From Bacillota bacterium (GTDB lineage: Bacteria; Bacillota; Clostridia; Lachnospirales; Lachnospiraceae): 64,000 nucleotides of DNA. The number at the start of each line of letters is the position of its first letter. Positions within the stretch are counted from its first letter, which is position 1. Shown one piece after another: positions 50,724 to 59,322 of this stretch. A program made the position numbers and the translations under genes. The stretch is from the NCBI GenBank assembly GCA_023414355.1, contig JAEZOB010000023.1, forward strand, positions 241,011 to 305,010, in the 5' to 3' direction. The notes under the pieces are model-generated. The model saw only the letters and a program-made list of their open reading frames with translations. It was not told the origin of the DNA and did not search any database.

Positions 50724-52454
50724 TCAGCTACATATACGTTCTAGGTCTGCTCCGCTTAATGTCTCTTGTTCTAGCAGCTCTGTAGTGATTGCTTCTAGCA
50801 GAGGGAGATGATTATGAAGCTGTTCAAGTATTTCCGTATACAGTGAACCTAGTTTAATCCTGCATTGCTCGACCAATCTTGAATCGTGACTCTCACCCAG
50901 TACCTCCGTGCTGAATAGTCCCATTTCTTCATCCATACCGAATTTGTTGATGTAATCCACCACCAGCTGAGAGGCCTTTTGAATATCATTGCTGGCGCCT
51001 GTGGTGATTTCCTCTTCACCAAAGATCAGTTCCTCGGCAGCGCGTCCTGCAAGAAACACCTGTATATTTGCCTTCAGCTGACGCTTATTCTGGAACATGG
51101 TATCTCGTGGTATTGTAAGATTAAAGCCGCCCGCACCGCGCACACTTGGTATGATGGTAACCTTGGAGATATCATGCTCAGGCAGCAAAAGCCTCGTAGC
51201 CAAAGCATGGCCGGCTTCATGATAGGCTGTGATTCTAGTATCCAGCTCTGTGATATAGCTACGATCCTGCTTGGGTGCTCCGGCAATCACGGTATAAAAG
51301 GCTTTGTCAATATGTGCTAAGTGAATAACTGTATCGTGTTCGTTGGCAGCAAGAATGGCAGCTTCATTCAGCAGATTCTCAAGCATGGCACCGCTGAAGC
51401 ATACGGTTGATTTTGCAACCTCCGTCAAATCCACATCATCGGCAATGGGTTTCTTTCCTGCATATAGGGATAATATATGTTTGCGGGCATTGATATCCGG
51501 AAGTCCGATTTCAATATGTCGGTCAAAGCGGCCGGGGCGAAGTAGAGCTTCATCCAGGGTATCCAACCGGTTCGTGGCTCCGATGACAAGAATTCCCTGA
51601 TTGTCATGGAAACCGGACATTTCGGTCAACAGTGCGTTCAAGGTCTGATCTCTTTCATCATTGCTTGCAGAGACATTCCGGGCACGTTTTTTACCGATAG
51701 CATCTATCTCATCGATAAAGATTACGGCCTTTTCGCTTTTCTTTGCTTTATTGAACAGATTACGGATACGACTGGCCCCTACGCCGACGTACATCTGAAC
51801 AAAGTCGGAGCCACTCATAGCATAGAAGGGGACGTTTGCTTCACCAGCGATCGCTTTTGCCATCAGGGTTTTACCCGTTCCCGGAGGCCCGTAAAGAAGC
51901 AGTCCCTTCGGCATCCGTGCTCCAACCTTTGCATATTTATCAGGATCCTTGATAAATGCTATGATATCCTCTACCATGGATTTGGCTTCTGCGTTTCCTG
52001 CTACCTGTGCCAGTTTGATTACCGCATCCTCTTTGGCTTTCTGCTTTCTCTTTTTATTCGCATCCTTGACAAGATTGCCGGCATTTCCTCCGTTCCTGAT
52101 CAACCATAGAACACCGCCAAGTACCAGTCCAAATGCAAGCAGTTTAAAGATTGTCATAGGAATGCTTTCCCGACCGGTGGTGACTTTGATATCATGTAGT
52201 AGAAGATATTCCGTAAAATTCTCTGTTTTTGGATTGGGTATAGAATAAATGACACGGGAATTCTGCTTCATAACGGCGGAAAAGACATCTGCTTCAGGTA
52301 TCAGCGTGACCTCCTGAACCTGCTCCTTCGCCACTGACTGAAGAAAGCTGTTATAAGTCATGTTTTCATTAGTTTGCCTAAAAGCAAAATAGCCGAGAAC
52401 GACCATTCCAAGGATGCCCAGACCTGCCAGTAGAAGAATTAGCTTGTTTTTCAT
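50724..52454 (-). CDS. ftsH: FtsH-type AAA+ membrane protease
   Basis: A 576-residue protein preceded by TTGGAGGT. Helices near 4-23 and 100-118 flank a ~75-residue extracytoplasmic domain. The AAA module has Walker A GPPGTGKT (~193-200) and Walker B VIFIDEIDAIG, and an arginine-finger region LLRPGRFDRHIE. The protease domain holds the zinc motif HEAGHALATR (~411-420). It degrades misassembled membrane proteins and some regulators. It is shorter than typical FtsH (610-650), ending soon after the protease domain, and is probably a second copy rather than the housekeeping one. Confidence 0.88.
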   Translation of the reverse strand: MKNKLILLLAGLGILGMVVLGYFAFRQTNENMTYNSFLQSVAKEQVQEVTLIPEADVFSAVMKQNSRVIYSIPNPKTENFTEYLLLHDIKVTTGRESIPMTIFKLLAFGLVLGGVLWLIRNGGNAGNLVKDANKKRKQKAKEDAVIKLAQVAGNAEAKSMVEDIIAFIKDPDKYAKVGARMPKGLLLYGPPGTGKTLMAKAIAGEANVPFYAMSGSDFVQMYVGVGASRIRNLFNKAKKSEKAVIFIDEIDAIGKKRARNVSASNDERDQTLNALLTEMSGFHDNQGILVIGATNRLDTLDEALLRPGRFDRHIEIGLPDINARKHILSLYAGKKPIADDVDLTEVAKSTVCFSGAMLENLLNEAAILAANEHDTVIHLAHIDKAFYTVIAGAPKQDRSYITELDTRITAYHEAGHALATRLLLPEHDISKVTIIPSVRGAGGFNLTIPRDTMFQNKRQLKANIQVFLAGRAAEELIFGEEEITTGASNDIQKASQLVVDYINKFGMDEEMGLFSTEVLGESHDSRLVEQCRIKLGSLYTEILEQLHNHLPLLEAITTELLEQETLSGADLERICS

Positions 52455-52664
52455 GAACCGACCTCCAAAAATGAAGTCACATCAGTAACTGCCACCAGAG
52501 GGTGTGCAGAAAGACGTGACAGTTGTTTACATAATTATGCTTTTATTGTAACAGATATACGTTAATTATCCATGCAAAAATAATGGCAGGATTGCCTTAT
52601 TGCACCGAGTATGGTTTTCTTTTTTAGATTTATACTGGAAATTTTATAAATATTTAATAAACGC

Positions 52665-52693
52665 TTGAAAAAGCTGCTTAACAGGCTTATGAT
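52665..52693 (+). promoter_or_regulatory. Promoter of the SulP gene
   Basis: TTGAAA (52665-52670), 17-base spacer, TATGAT (52688-52693), 37 bases before the start codon. The rest of the 275-base divergent gap towards ftsH shows nothing else clear. Confidence 0.7.
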
Positions 52694-52729
52694 ATTTCAT
52701 TGGAAGTGATACATATTTGGAGGACGAAA

Positions 52730-54406
52730 ATGGAGAAACTAAAGCCTAAATTGTTTTCTGTTATGAAAACATATTCAAAACAGCAACTGATCAAGGACAT
52801 TGTCGCCGGTATCATCGTAGCAATCATAGCATTACCTTTATCGATTGCACTGGCACTGGCATCCGGTGTGACACCGGAGAGAGGATTATATACGGCCATT
52901 GTTGCCGGCTTTGTCATATCCTTTCTTGGAGGCAGCAGAGTCCAGATCTCAGGACCGACAGCAGCATTTGCCACCATCGTTGCCGGAATTGTAGCAAAGG
53001 AAGGGATGGAGGGGCTTGCCGTTGCAACCATCATGGCTGGTATCATCCTGATATTAATGGGATTATTAAAGTTCGGGCGACTACTAAAATTCATCCCTTA
53101 TACAATTACCACCGGTTTTACTCTTGGAATCGCAGTCACGATTCTTATCGGACAGATTAAAGACTTTCTTGGACTAACTTTGCAGACCAAGCCTGTCGAG
53201 ACGCTTGAAAAGCTGCTGGCATGCTTTGAAAGCATCAAAACAATCAATATACAGGCCTTTCTGATTGGAGCATTGTCACTTGCTATCTTAATTTTCTGGC
53301 CAAAAATCAACAGAAAGATACCACCGTCCTTAGTTGCAGTCATCGTTGCATCGGCAGCTGTGAAGCTGTTTAAAGTTGAGGTGAATACCATAGGCAGCCT
53401 ATATGAGATTTCTTCGAAGCTTCCTGCCTTTTCTGTTCCTAACTTAAGCATTTCGATGATCAATGACCTGGTTCCGGATGCGATCACCATTGCTGTACTG
53501 GCAGGTGTCGAATCTCTGCTATCCTGTGTTGTAGCTGATGGTATGATCGGAAGTAAGCATCGTTCGAATATGGAACTGATTGCGCAGGGTGCGGGTAATA
53601 TCTTTTCCAGCCTTTTCGGTGGAATACCTGCTACAGGAGCCATTGCCAGAACTGCAGCCAACGTGAAAAATGGCGGACGGACTCCGATCGCCGGAATGGT
53701 GCACTCAGTAACCCTCCTGCTAATTCTGGTTGTCCTGATGCCCTATGCCGCACTAATTCCGATGCCGACTATCGCTGCGATTTTGTTTATGGTAGCATAT
53801 AACATGAGTGAGTGGAGAGAGTTTGTAAACCTGCTTAAGAAATCACCGAAGAGCGATATTCTGGTATTGGTCGCAACCTTTACTTTAACCGTTATCTTTG
53901 ATCTTGTTGTAGCAATAGAAGTAGGTATCCTGATGGCTGCCATTTTATTCGTAAAAAGAATGGCAGATGTCGCGGAAGTACAAAGCTGGACCTATCTTGA
54001 GGAGGACTTAAGCGAGGATGATTTAAGCGATCCGGATAATATTCGAAAGAAGAAGGTACCAAAGAATACTCTGGTTTATGAAATCAATGGTCCTATGTTT
54101 TTTGGTGCAGCCGATAAGTTTATGGAAATATCCCTGGATTCCCATGTAAAAGTGGTGATTCTCAGAATGAGAAGTGTACCTGCAATGGATGTGAATGCAC
54201 TTCATGCACTGAATAATGTACTGAAGGCCTGCAAGAAGAAGCACATTACCTTGATTTTGTCCCATGTTCAGGAACAGCCATTGAAGATGATGCAGAAGGC
54301 CGGATTTGATCAATCAGTGGGCTTGGAGAATTTCTGTGACAATATCGATTTGGCGCTTGAACGAGCTGAGCTATTGCAGAAAAAGACACTTAGTCAGGCA
54401 AGCTAA
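52730..54406 (+). CDS. SulP-family anion transporter with STAS domain
   Basis: A 558-residue protein from ATG 52730 (GGAGGA upstream). Ten or more membrane helices include the family signature GLYTAIVAGFVISFLGGSRVQISGPTAAF. The C-terminal STAS domain starts near 450 (VYEINGPMFFGAADKF, ILRMRSVPAMDVNALHAL). SulP proteins carry sulfate, bicarbonate or other anions, often with sodium or protons. No sulfate-assimilation gene is nearby, so bicarbonate is as likely as sulfate. Confidence 0.88.
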   Translation: MEKLKPKLFSVMKTYSKQQLIKDIVAGIIVAIIALPLSIALALASGVTPERGLYTAIVAGFVISFLGGSRVQISGPTAAFATIVAGIVAKEGMEGLAVATIMAGIILILMGLLKFGRLLKFIPYTITTGFTLGIAVTILIGQIKDFLGLTLQTKPVETLEKLLACFESIKTINIQAFLIGALSLAILIFWPKINRKIPPSLVAVIVASAAVKLFKVEVNTIGSLYEISSKLPAFSVPNLSISMINDLVPDAITIAVLAGVESLLSCVVADGMIGSKHRSNMELIAQGAGNIFSSLFGGIPATGAIARTAANVKNGGRTPIAGMVHSVTLLLILVVLMPYAALIPMPTIAAILFMVAYNMSEWREFVNLLKKSPKSDILVLVATFTLTVIFDLVVAIEVGILMAAILFVKRMADVAEVQSWTYLEEDLSEDDLSDPDNIRKKKVPKNTLVYEINGPMFFGAADKFMEISLDSHVKVVILRMRSVPAMDVNALHALNNVLKACKKKHITLILSHVQEQPLKMMQKAGFDQSVGLENFCDNIDLALERAELLQKKTLSQAS

Positions 54407-54435
54407 GAGTTTCCTACATAGTATTACAATAACAC

Positions 54436-54467
54436 AAGAGGAGGCTACCGTTAGGAAGCCTCCTCTT
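54436..54467. terminator. Bidirectional terminator
   Basis: AAGAGGAGGCT and AGCCTCCTCTT form an 11-bp perfect stem with a 10-base loop, between the convergent SulP and MalT-like genes. Confidence 0.85.
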
Positions 54468-54480
54468 TCTGATTCATTTC

Positions 54481-56955
54481 TTATATCAATTCATACTTTT
54501 TCGCAATTTTAATTGCGGAGATCTTACTGCTTACTTCGAGCTTCTGATAGATATTCTGAAGATGTGTTTTCACTGTACCGGGAGAAACAACTAAGCACTC
54601 GGCAATTTCCTTTCTGCTTAGTCCATCAGCTGTCAGTGAAAGGACCTCTGCTTCCCTTTGCGAAAGTCTGAGACTCTTTATTTGACTGCTTTGGAGGCTC
54701 TTGTTGTATCTCTCACAGTAGGACAGAACCTTTCTGTAATAGGAATTTGGTGAACTGTACTGAATGATTTGCTTCAATATTTCTGTAATATAGGGAGCGT
54801 TTTCAGCAAAGGGCAGGATGATATCATCTGCCTGGGCTTCAGCCAGTACAGCTTTTAAGGCTGCAACCCCTTCATTGATTCCGTAAAGATGATATTTTGC
54901 GACGGCTGCAAAAATCTTATTATGGATAAAGCCTAATTGATTGCTGTAGAGTGCAAAATGCTCCTGAAAGCTTTCTACGAGGACTTCAAGCTCTAAATAG
55001 TTGCCGGAAAGCAGAACTGACTTTCCATAGATGATATAACTAAAGGCAATACCCTGAAAAAACATCTTAGCTTCAGTCATTTCACCTGCTTGCAGCCACC
55101 AGGGGATTTTCTCTGACTGACCCAGACAGGCATAGATATAACCCTTACAAAGATCAAGAGCAGTATTCTGGATGGGGCTGTTGAGTTCGAGTATTTCATT
55201 TTCCAATTGTTTTAACAGATCCAGTGCTTCATTCGCTTTCCCCTGTACGATATGCAATCTTGCCAGGTTAAAGGTTGCGCATAGCATCACACTGATCTGA
55301 TCTTTGGTCCGGGCTTTGTAAATTGCCTTATAGCTGGATTGCTCTGCCTCATACAGATCTCCGGTCTCCAGGGCGTACTCAGCTTTGGCTAAATAATCGG
55401 AGCCTGTTCCGCTACCATTGGTAAAGGAAGAGTGGATAATATATTTCTCGGCTATAATCTGCATGATGCTTTTGAACGATCCAGCCTCCCTGAAGTAAAT
55501 ATAAAGAAGGTGAGGAGAACCAAAGGTGGCTTCGCTCTCTCTGCCTAATATATAGGATTGACGACTGCCCAGGAGCTTTAGAATCTGGATATTCACATCG
55601 CCTGTATAGTCTATATGATTGAAGACCGTTAACTTCTTTATGATCAGGATCTCAGCAAGAATACGGGTCCTGAATGCTTCTTCAATATTCTTGATAGCTT
55701 CATACTCTTTCTGAAGCAGATCAAGCTTTCTGGAACATTCCCTTACAGTATCCTCATTTCCGCTTAAAATAGCACTCAACAAATGCTGAAGATAGGCCAG
55801 CGGATATTGATGCAATAGTTTAAGAGGCAGACTTTCAAACATTTCATAAGAGCCTTCAAAATTCGCCAGTTCATTTCGGATGTTTGCAGGGGTACTTAAG
55901 TGGATCAGGATTCTTTCCTGTGCGCCGGCTATATTAAGATAGGTATAACCGTTTAAGAACTCCCCTCTTTCAAGATACCAATCCCCTAGGCGGGTATACA
56001 GCTCACTGCGCTCTTTCTCAGAAAAACGCTGCTTTGTGATAAGGAAATCCAGCAATACATTGTGTATCCTGTAACATTTTTTAACATCATCAAAATATAC
56101 AAAGGCATTTTCGCGATGTAATTTATTCAGTAGCTCAGTGGCATCTTTTTCCTGTGTGACATAAGAAGCTTGCTCGGCAGTAAAGGTATTCATGACGGAA
56201 AGCTTTATCAGGAAATCCTGAATTTGAGGAGGATAGGTATAAAACATTGCTTTTTCAATCAGCTCGTTCATATAACTGCTCATCCCGATGGGGATGCCCT
56301 TTTCCAATGCCATCAGGGTGATATAGATGAGAGAAATCCATCCATCGGTATAGTTGTTAAGTTTATTTAAATTATCATCAGAGATCTTATCTGTTGTCAT
56401 GGAACAATAATCGCGTATTTCCTCTTCAGTAAATTTTAATTGCTCCGAGGATATCACATTGCACATACCCTTAAGCAGCAGCTCTGTAAAGCTTAGATTA
56501 CAAGTGGATCTTGTGATAACTATGATGAAAAGATTATCGACCTGTTCAAAAGCTAACTGTAATAGGAAAGAATAGATAGCATCACCGGTACACAGATGAA
56601 AATCATCTAAAACCAATGCGGTTTTCTTATGAAAGGACATCGTATTTAAAACAGATAATACTTTTTCTGACTGAGGGATATCATTTGGAAATCCCAGCTT
56701 TTTTAGACTTTTTCCGTGGCCTTCATCAATACTGATCAGCTGTTCCGTGAACTTATCCCAGAAAAAAGCAGTATTATCATCGGACTTTAAGAAGGAAATC
56801 CAAATAGAGGAAAGCTTTTTCTGCTTCAAAAATTCCCTGACTGCTGTGGTTTTTCCAAAACCCATCGGTGCCTCTACAATTGTAATCGGATATTGTAAAA
56901 CAGATGATAAAATGCGATTGACGCGGTCTCTCTTCAGTGTTTTTACATTTTTCAA
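54481..56955 (-). CDS. MalT-like LuxR-family transcriptional activator
   Basis: An 824-residue protein starting at TTG (GAGGG upstream on the minus strand). The N-terminal STAND ATPase has Walker A EAPMGFGKTT (~30-39) and Walker B TALVLDDFH. The middle is TPR-like helical repeat. The C-terminal LuxR HTH reads LSQREAEVLSLTADGLSRKEIAECLVVSPGTVKTHLQNIYQKL. Such regulators are ATP-dependent activators triggered by a small ligand. It is divergent from the bacteriocin precursor genes, 368 bases away, and could activate them. Confidence 0.87.
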   Translation of the reverse strand: MKNVKTLKRDRVNRILSSVLQYPITIVEAPMGFGKTTAVREFLKQKKLSSIWISFLKSDDNTAFFWDKFTEQLISIDEGHGKSLKKLGFPNDIPQSEKVLSVLNTMSFHKKTALVLDDFHLCTGDAIYSFLLQLAFEQVDNLFIIVITRSTCNLSFTELLLKGMCNVISSEQLKFTEEEIRDYCSMTTDKISDDNLNKLNNYTDGWISLIYITLMALEKGIPIGMSSYMNELIEKAMFYTYPPQIQDFLIKLSVMNTFTAEQASYVTQEKDATELLNKLHRENAFVYFDDVKKCYRIHNVLLDFLITKQRFSEKERSELYTRLGDWYLERGEFLNGYTYLNIAGAQERILIHLSTPANIRNELANFEGSYEMFESLPLKLLHQYPLAYLQHLLSAILSGNEDTVRECSRKLDLLQKEYEAIKNIEEAFRTRILAEILIIKKLTVFNHIDYTGDVNIQILKLLGSRQSYILGRESEATFGSPHLLYIYFREAGSFKSIMQIIAEKYIIHSSFTNGSGTGSDYLAKAEYALETGDLYEAEQSSYKAIYKARTKDQISVMLCATFNLARLHIVQGKANEALDLLKQLENEILELNSPIQNTALDLCKGYIYACLGQSEKIPWWLQAGEMTEAKMFFQGIAFSYIIYGKSVLLSGNYLELEVLVESFQEHFALYSNQLGFIHNKIFAAVAKYHLYGINEGVAALKAVLAEAQADDIILPFAENAPYITEILKQIIQYSSPNSYYRKVLSYCERYNKSLQSSQIKSLRLSQREAEVLSLTADGLSRKEIAECLVVSPGTVKTHLQNIYQKLEVSSKISAIKIAKKYELI

Positions 56956-57322
56956 AATGAACCCTCTAATCCTTAGTAATAAAGTGTTTTTGTGAAATTA
57001 ACGAAATAATTATTCATACCGATTGTCGGCTCACTTGCATAGCAAGTTGTATTATCTCCGTAAAACGTACAGCATCTTTTGATACTTATTTCAGCTTTAT
57101 TATAAATGAGAACGATGTCGAACGCAATTATTATTGGTGCAATAGATATTATTTATCATTATTCTTGAGTTACTTTTTCAATCCCTTCGTATAAATAATT
57201 AACATGAGAAAATATAATCAGATCAGATTAATAAAGAAAGACTTTTACCGTGATTATAAAACACTAACAATTATTATACTGTCGTTCAACGATCTATAGT
57301 TGAAGCGAAATGGAGGAGTAGT
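56956..57322. promoter_or_regulatory. Divergent control region of the bacteriocin locus
   Basis: An AT-rich, gene-free stretch. Near the precursor, TTCAAC-GATCTATA-GTTGAA forms a hairpin around 57286-57305, just before the binding site GGAGGA. A possible -10 TATACT lies just upstream but has no convincing -35. An ECF-type site for the sigma factor at 58126 cannot be excluded. No firm promoter call. Confidence 0.4.
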
Positions 57323-57658
57323 ATGCAAGAGAAAGAAAATTTTGATTTTGTAAAGGAAGGTAACCCGGGGATAGAGGGTACTCTTTCAGAACATGAGCTT
57401 GAGCAGGTGGTCGGTGGATATAATACAAAGGAATATAATAGAGATACTTGTGATGAACAAAAAATATGGGGTGATAATAAATGTAATTTTTGTGCAAAAT
57501 GCAAGTTCACATATAACACAGCTATAATCGAGGGACTGCAGTGTAATGCAGTTCATTTTTGGTGCATGTACGGGGGGGGGTACGGTGTTCTTATGCGCTC
57601 TCATTATTCTCTTCCGACTGGTGAAACAGTTAAAATTGAACTTTTTAATAATTATTAA
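57323..57658 (+). CDS. Double-glycine Cys-rich bacteriocin-like precursor (1)
   Basis: A 111-residue peptide. The leader ends LSEHELEQVVGG (cleavage after Gly-Gly near residue 32), the class cut by C39 peptidases such as that at 59323. The core has Cys in DTCDEQ, NKCNFCAKC, QCNAVHFWC and shares the FWC motif with precursor 2. A run of nine G (57572-57580) encodes three Gly after HFWCMY; one base lost or gained changes the whole C-terminus. The C-terminus as read (YSLPTGETVKIELFNNY) has no counterpart in precursor 2. GGAGGA precedes the start. Confidence 0.78.
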   Translation: MQEKENFDFVKEGNPGIEGTLSEHELEQVVGGYNTKEYNRDTCDEQKIWGDNKCNFCAKCKFTYNTAIIEGLQCNAVHFWCMYGGGYGVLMRSHYSLPTGETVKIELFNNY

Positions 57659-57670
57659 GGGGCCTCAGTT

Positions 57671-57699
57671 TGAGTGGCTTAATACTACATGTCCACTCA
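57671..57699 (+). other. Hairpin between the two precursor genes
   Basis: TGAGTGG and CCACTCA form a 7-bp stem with a 15-base loop. It could adjust the ratio of the two peptides. Confidence 0.4.
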
Positions 57700-57741
57700 C
57701 CCTGAAGAATCACAATAATCAATATTTGGGAGGTAGTTATA

Positions 57742-57969
57742 GTGAAAAAGAACGCGATTGAACAAAACAATGTGTTATTGTCTGACGATGAATTGAAGCA
57801 AGTGTCAGGAGGAGCGACACAGGGAGGTGTGTCATACTATGGTCGTCCATGTTGTCCGGGGCCGGAAAGATGTACGCTTTTAAGATGTGGCGACTGTTAT
57901 CATTTGAGTATCGGACCTGAACATAAAGTTGGTAACGTCACAACAAGCTTTTGGTGCACTCACCCCTAA
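57742..57969 (+). CDS. Double-glycine Cys-rich bacteriocin-like precursor (2)
   Basis: A 75-residue peptide from GTG 57742 (GGGAGGT upstream). The leader NNVLLSDDELKQVSGG ends in Gly-Gly near residue 28, followed by a ~47-residue core ATQGGVSYYGRPCCPGPER with six Cys in total and a terminal SFWCTHP. The Cys spacing and FWC end align loosely with precursor 1. It is probably exported and trimmed by the C39 transporter. Whether the Cys form disulfides or are modified enzymatically cannot be told. Confidence 0.82.
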   Translation: MKKNAIEQNNVLLSDDELKQVSGGATQGGVSYYGRPCCPGPERCTLLRCGDCYHLSIGPEHKVGNVTTSFWCTHP

Positions 57970-58020
57970 CAAGAAATCATTGCAGATCGTACCGAGTCCA
58001 TTTTGGTAAGGCAGATATAA

Positions 58021-58038
58021 ATACGCCAAAAGGCGTAT
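58021..58038 (+). other. Small hairpin after precursor 2
   Basis: ATACGCC-AAAA-GGCGTAT is a perfect 7-bp stem, just before the larger terminator. Confidence 0.5.
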
Positions 58039-58044
58039 GTTGCT

Positions 58045-58085
58045 AAAAAAATAACTTTATATAATTGTATATAAAGCTATTTTTT
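58045..58085. terminator. Terminator after the precursor genes
   Basis: AAAAAATAACTTTATATA and TATATAAAGCTATTTTTT form an 18-bp stem with one mismatch, ending in T. It makes the two precursors a separate, probably abundant, transcript from the export genes. Confidence 0.85.
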
Positions 58086-58125
58086 GTGACAAATATCGCA
58101 ATATCTGGTGGATGGAGGTTCATGT

Positions 58126-58635
58126 ATGTGTAAATTTTCCTGTCTGGAAGACCTTGGAGTGATGTATGAGGAATATTACCCGAAGATCTATAACTATGTA
58201 TTCTACCGCATTTTAAATAAAGAGCAGACGGAGGATATTGTCAGTGATATATTTTTGAAGGTTGCGGAAAATCTGTTGAAATACGATCCGAACAAGGCGA
58301 ATTTTAATACCTGGATCTTTACGATCACAAAGAATACGATGACAGATTATTATAGGCTAAGACGGGTTCATGTATCAATCGACGATGAAGCCGATAGTAT
58401 CAATGTTTCGGTTGATTTTGAGGAACAATGCAATATTATTCTGGATGAACAGCTTAGGGAGTTGTATCTCGCATTAACCAATCTAGATGATAGAACAAGA
58501 TATATCCTTGCTTTGAAGCATTTTGAGGGGCTAAATAATCGTGAGATTGCCAGGCGGATCGGAATGAATGAGAGTACCGTTTCAACAATTTATGTCAGGG
58601 GCTTGAAAAAACTCAGGGAATTAATGGTGGCATAG
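58126..58635 (+). CDS. ECF-type RNA polymerase sigma factor
   Basis: A 169-residue sigma-70 family protein from ATG 58126 (GGAGG seven bases upstream; GTG 58108 possible). Region 2 includes YNYVFYRILNKEQTEDIVSDIFLKV and FNTWIFTITKNTMTDYYR. Region 4 is LDDRTRYILALKHFEGLNNREIARRIGMNESTVSTIYVRGLKKLREL. There is no anti-sigma gene beside it. Its position between precursors and exporter suggests it drives this locus, perhaps in response to cell-envelope or population signals. That is inference. Confidence 0.87.
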   Translation: MCKFSCLEDLGVMYEEYYPKIYNYVFYRILNKEQTEDIVSDIFLKVAENLLKYDPNKANFNTWIFTITKNTMTDYYRLRRVHVSIDDEADSINVSVDFEEQCNIILDEQLRELYLALTNLDDRTRYILALKHFEGLNNREIARRIGMNESTVSTIYVRGLKKLRELMVA

Positions 58636-58712
58636 CTTATCAATATTGCTACAAGAATGCCAAATGCATTTTAATATAACGACAGCCTATGGAAAGATAG
58701 AGGAGGAAACAG

Positions 58713-59297
58713 GTGGAAAGTAATTTGTTTAGAAAAAGCTCAATCGAGCGTATTTCTTCACCGGAACAGCTAAATGATTATTTGAAAATTACGAATATTC
58801 GTATCTGGTGCATACTGGGGGCACTTTTTATATTATTGTCCGGCTTTGTGATCTGGGGGTTCTCGGGAAGTATTCCTGAGACAGTACAAATTAATGGGGT
58901 GGCGTATACGACTTTGAGTACGGAGAGTGCAGATACCATTTATTGCTATTTGCCGCTTGCTACTGCGAAACGGCTTACTACAGGGATGGAGGTAGAAGTA
59001 TCTCCTGATTATGCTGCGAGGTCCGAACATGGTTATATCTATGGAAAAATTACTGATATAGGAATAGTCCCTATCACAGAGGCAGATATCATTAAGACCT
59101 TCGGGAGCTTAAGCTATGTGCAGGGAGTCATGCCTGAGGGAAATGCGCTAGAAGTGATCATTTCTCTGGAGAAAGATCAGACAGGACTAAAATGGTCAAA
59201 TCAGAAGGGACAGAAGGTTGTCTTGACTAATGGTTCTACCTGCAATGCGCAAATTGTAATTAATGAGAGATTACCCTATGAATTAATTCTGAAATAA
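58713..59297 (+). CDS. Short HlyD-like NHLM secretion protein
   Basis: A 194-residue protein from GTG 58713 (GGAGGAAA upstream). One membrane helix (~30-52, IWCILGALFILLSGFVIWGF) is followed by a beta-rich extracytoplasmic part (GMEVEVSPDYAARSEHGYIYGKITDIG). This matches the outer part of NHLM bacteriocin secretion proteins, but the long coiled-coil hairpin of HlyD adaptors is missing; typical members are about twice this length. In a Gram-positive cell no outer membrane needs to be bridged, so the short form may suffice. Confidence 0.72.
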   Translation: MESNLFRKSSIERISSPEQLNDYLKITNIRIWCILGALFILLSGFVIWGFSGSIPETVQINGVAYTTLSTESADTIYCYLPLATAKRLTTGMEVEVSPDYAARSEHGYIYGKITDIGIVPITEADIIKTFGSLSYVQGVMPEGNALEVIISLEKDQTGLKWSNQKGQKVVLTNGSTCNAQIVINERLPYELILK

Positions 59298-59322
59298 TGA
59301 TTCGTATTAGAAGGAGTTAACA

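Noticed and set aside
57546..57761. Separate gene in another frame of precursor 1
   Set aside because: No binding site or leader; it is relevant only as the product of a frameshift at the G9 tract.
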